Part shown: positions 61,954 to 64,000 of the stretch, piece after piece
Layout: each line of letters begins with the position of its first letter
Position numbering within the stretch: position 1 is the first letter of the stretch
Assembly: GCF_009826975.1 (NCBI RefSeq)
Contig: NZ_WUMO01000001.1
Coordinates: forward strand, 1 to 64,000
DNA length: 64,000 nucleotides
Direction: 5' to 3'
From: Flavobacterium sp. HBTb2-11-1
GTDB taxonomy: Bacteria > Bacteroidota > Bacteroidia > Flavobacteriales > Flavobacteriaceae
Position numbers and translations under genes: made by a program
The notes under the pieces: model-generated
Told to the model about the DNA's origin: nothing
The model's database searches: none
The model's input: only the letters and a program-made list of their open reading frames with translations

Positions 61954-63207
61954 ATGCCAAAATTTCTTCTAAGTCTAGTTTTAGTTTGTGCCACTACATT
62001 TGTATGGGCGCAAGATTCGCAGCAAGAAAAACTGGAACAGCGTAAAGCCCAAATTCAGCAGGAAATAAGAGATAACGAAAAGATGTTGCAATCTGTTCGA
62101 AAAAAAGAGAAATCTGCTGTGAATGAATATTTAATTCAGGCAAACAAAATTAAGCTAAAAGAGAAGTTAATTAATACTACGGCAAAACAGGAAAGGCTGA
62201 TTAGCAACGACATGTACATTAATCAGGTTCAGGTAAATAAACTTAAAAAAGAACTAAAAGTTCTAAAAGAAGATTATGCTGAGATGATTTTGAAATCCTA
62301 CAAAAGCCGTTCTGAACAGAGTCGTGCCATGTTCATTTTATCTTCTGAAAGTTTTTTGCAAGCTTATAAAAGAGCACAGTATTTAAAACAATATACTGCT
62401 TTCAGAAAAAATCAAGGTCTTGAAATTCAGTCAAAAACAGCTCAATTAGTTGAATTTAATGCTAAGCTGGACGGGCAAAGAAAAATAAAAAAGAAGATAA
62501 TTGCCGAAAATCAGAAAGAGAAAGTTACTCTTGAGGCAGAGAAAAAAGAACAGCAGAAATTGGTTAATTCGCTTAAAAAAGATAAAAACAAAATTGCTGC
62601 CGATATTAGATCAAAACAAAGTGAAGCAAAAAGAATTGATAAACAAATTGATCGTTTAATTCGCGAAGCCATTGCGGAAGCCAATAGAAAAGCAGCTGCA
62701 GAAAGAGCAAAAGCAAATCCAGGTTCTAGCGAAGCAAAAGCACCAGTTTCTTCTTCTAAAATTGCATTGACACCAGAAGATAAAATTCTAGCTGCTGACT
62801 TTAAAGCAAATAGAGGAAGACTGCCTTGGCCAGTAGAGAAAGGATTTATTTCTCTTGGTTACGGAGATCAGCCACATCCACTTCACCCTTCAATTACAGT
62901 TCACAATTCTGGAGTTGAGATTACTACCGAAAATGGCGCAAGCGCTAGAGCAGTATTTGCTGGAGAAGTTTCTAAAGTTATTGTATTATCGCCTGTAAAT
63001 AAAGCAGTTGTGATTCAGCATGGAGACTATTTTACCGTATATCAAAATTTAAGTTCGGTTTCGGTAAGTCAGGGAGATAAAGTGACAACTAAACAAACTA
63101 TCGGAAGAGTGAGAACAAGTGGAGATACAGGAAAAACAATTATTAAATTCCTGATTCTACAAAACACATCAAACAATAATCCGGAAGGATGGCTGCAAAG
63201 CAGATAA
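61954..63207 (+). CDS. EnvC-like murein hydrolase activator (degenerate LytM)
   Basis: A 417-aa protein with a signal peptide (MPKFLLSLVLVCATTFVWAQ). Long coiled coils (about 22-250, EKLEQRKAQIQQEIRDNEKML) and a LytM/M23 domain (about 290-415) follow. The zinc-ligand positions of active LytM are changed: HNSGVEI carries Glu where Asp is expected, TVYQNLS has Gln for the catalytic His of the YAHL motif, and KFLIL replaces HFEI. It is therefore likely a catalytically inactive activator of amidases, like E. coli EnvC. It ends just before a bidirectional terminator. Confidence 0.88.
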   Translation: MPKFLLSLVLVCATTFVWAQDSQQEKLEQRKAQIQQEIRDNEKMLQSVRKKEKSAVNEYLIQANKIKLKEKLINTTAKQERLISNDMYINQVQVNKLKKELKVLKEDYAEMILKSYKSRSEQSRAMFILSSESFLQAYKRAQYLKQYTAFRKNQGLEIQSKTAQLVEFNAKLDGQRKIKKKIIAENQKEKVTLEAEKKEQQKLVNSLKKDKNKIAADIRSKQSEAKRIDKQIDRLIREAIAEANRKAAAERAKANPGSSEAKAPVSSSKIALTPEDKILAADFKANRGRLPWPVEKGFISLGYGDQPHPLHPSITVHNSGVEITTENGASARAVFAGEVSKVIVLSPVNKAVVIQHGDYFTVYQNLSSVSVSQGDKVTTKQTIGRVRTSGDTGKTIIKFLILQNTSNNNPEGWLQSR

Positions 63208-63212
63208 AAAAT

Positions 63213-63239
63213 TAAGGGAGCTTTTGGCTCCCTTTTTTT
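63213..63239. terminator. Bidirectional terminator of the EnvC-like and CBS genes
   Basis: AAGGGAGC (63214-63221) pairs with GCTCCCTT (63227-63234), loop TTTTG, followed by a T run. The minus-strand CBS gene ends at 63238 inside this run. Confidence 0.85.
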
Positions 63240-63657
63240 AATCGTATTGTTCCAAGAAGTATCTCACAACATCTGTAGTCGTTACAATACCTTTAAGTTC
63301 GCTATTATCAACAACAGGAAGCGCATGGAAATCTTCCTTTACAAAAATTTCGGCTAAATCTCTTATTATAGTGTCAGACGAAACTGTTTTTGGTTTCGAA
63401 GTCATTACTTGAGGAACAGTCAGCATTTCTAGTATAGCTTCATCGGCATTGTCTTGACCTTCAAATAAAGCTCCAAATGTTAATCGGTTAATATCCGTTC
63501 GGCTGATGATTCCAATTACTTCTTTGCCTCTTACAATGGGAATATGATGAATCGTATTTGTTTTTAATTTTTCGACTACTGTTTTAAGATCATCTTTTTC
63601 GTTTGCAGTCACAACAGTTTTTGTCATAATGTGACTAATTGGTTCTCTTTTTTTCAT
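63238..63657 (-). CDS. CBS domain pair protein
   Basis: A 139-aa protein made of two CBS domains: ISHIMTKTVVTANEKDDLKTVVEKLKTNTIHHIPIVRGKEVIGIISRTDI (from about 7) and VMTSKPKTVSSDTIIRDLAEIFVKEDFHALPVVDNSELKGIVTTTDVVRYFLEQY. Such stand-alone proteins bind adenine nucleotides and may sense energy state. No partner domain or gene is visible. ATG at 63655-63657. Confidence 0.93.
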   Translation of the reverse strand: MKKREPISHIMTKTVVTANEKDDLKTVVEKLKTNTIHHIPIVRGKEVIGIISRTDINRLTFGALFEGQDNADEAILEMLTVPQVMTSKPKTVSSDTIIRDLAEIFVKEDFHALPVVDNSELKGIVTTTDVVRYFLEQYD

Positions 63658-63769
63658 GATAGATTAGTTTTATATTTATATCAAATATGTAGAATAATTC
63701 CCTCAAACGCTATGACCTTTATCAGCTTTTAAAAGAATTAAAAGAACATGTAATACGACTAAATTTTAG

Positions 63770-63777
63770 TATTTTTG
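63770..63777 (+). promoter_or_regulatory. rbfA promoter -7 box
   Basis: TATTTTTG matches TAnnTTTG and ends only 4 nt upstream of the rbfA ATG, so the mRNA would be leaderless or nearly so if this box is used. Confidence 0.5.
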
Positions 63778-63781
63778 CAGT

Positions 63782-64000
63782 ATGGAAACAAATAGACAGA
63801 AAAAAATAGGCGGTGTTCTTCAGAAAGATCTGGTTGACATTTTGCAAGGTGAAGTGAGAAAAAACGGAATTACAAACTTGGTAATTTCAGTATCCAAAGT
63901 AAGTGTAACTACAGATTTATCTATAGCGACAGTATATTTAAGCATTTTTCCGCAAGAAAAAGCCAAAGAAACTTTAGAAGCCATAAAAACAAATTCAAAT
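63782..64000 (+). CDS. rbfA: Ribosome-binding factor A, 5' part (RbfA)
   Basis: The first 73 residues of RbfA, cut by the window end. METNRQKKIGGVLQKDLVDILQ, VISVSKVSVTTDLSIATVYLSIFPQEKAKETL is the RbfA KH-like fold start, with the usual R..K(V)(A).(I/L)Q.(E/D) N-terminus. RbfA binds 30S subunits and helps mature the 16S rRNA 5' end. The ATG at 63782 lies directly after the promoter box. Confidence 0.9.
   Translation, partial: METNRQKKIGGVLQKDLVDILQGEVRKNGITNLVISVSKVSVTTDLSIATVYLSIFPQEKAKETLEAIKTNSN

Overview
The window comes from the chromosome of a Flavobacterium (Bacteroidota), close to F. johnsoniae. The evidence is the low GC content, promoters of the TAnnTTTG type, few Shine-Dalgarno sequences, several TTG starts, and lineage markers: the gliding/type IX secretion lipoprotein gene sprE, a split ATP synthase operon lacking atpD and atpC, DUF4175-ybeY, a GH3-family protein and RNase R.

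Left part (1-17 kb). Positions 1-560 hold short tandem repeats and a cluster of eight parS-like ParB sites; the last is an exact canonical site lying inside the 3' end of ybeY. DUF4175-ybeY (minus), gltX and an SPFH protein (plus), a YtxH/holin-like trio (minus), a 1.2 kb AT-rich gene-free tract with decayed repeats, glnS, folB, tRNA-Cys with two extra tandem copies of its 3' end, a LysE-type exporter, a head-GIN protein and rnr follow. Most genes here are on the minus strand, and after about 17 kb most are on the plus strand. The AT-rich gap at 17185-17991 sits at this switch and carries DnaA-box-like words, so it is a speculative replication-origin candidate.

Middle (18-36 kb). rpiB, a DUF1294 protein, tex, tatA (59 aa), a truncated-looking relative of M23 peptidases, a GH3 protein, a RAYT (REP-associated) transposase that carries a perfect 28 bp palindrome inside its own reading frame, and a nucleosidase-like protein lead into a surface-polysaccharide locus (26-34.8 kb: Wzz-like, Wzx-like, glycosyltransferases, Wzy/ligase-like proteins, UDP-glucuronate decarboxylase). 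Beside it is an ORF6N-domain gene with a 33-nt perfect palindrome inside the CDS and three related palindromes at its 3' end. A CapK/PaaK-like adenylate-forming enzyme closes the region.

Right part (36.9-64 kb). purD, upp, DUF4254 and heptosyltransferase-like genes, a PaaE-like ferredoxin reductase, a DUF5687 membrane protein with its ABC ATPase, sprE, bactofilin, atpZ-like/atpB-E-F-H-A-G, an array of 89 bp repeats, a GNAT acetyltransferase, then a plus-strand run: flippase, dut, sugar nucleotidyltransferase, TPR protein, DUF4292 lipoprotein and an EnvC-like degenerate LytM protein. A CBS protein (minus) and the start of rbfA end the window.

The most interesting signals are palindromes inside protein-coding genes (parS in ybeY, a REP-like palindrome in the RAYT gene, the ORF6N palindrome with matching copies outside the gene), the triplicated tRNA-Cys 3' end, and the hierarchical 44/89 bp repeat array. 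No complete new multi-gene defence or metabolic system was seen.
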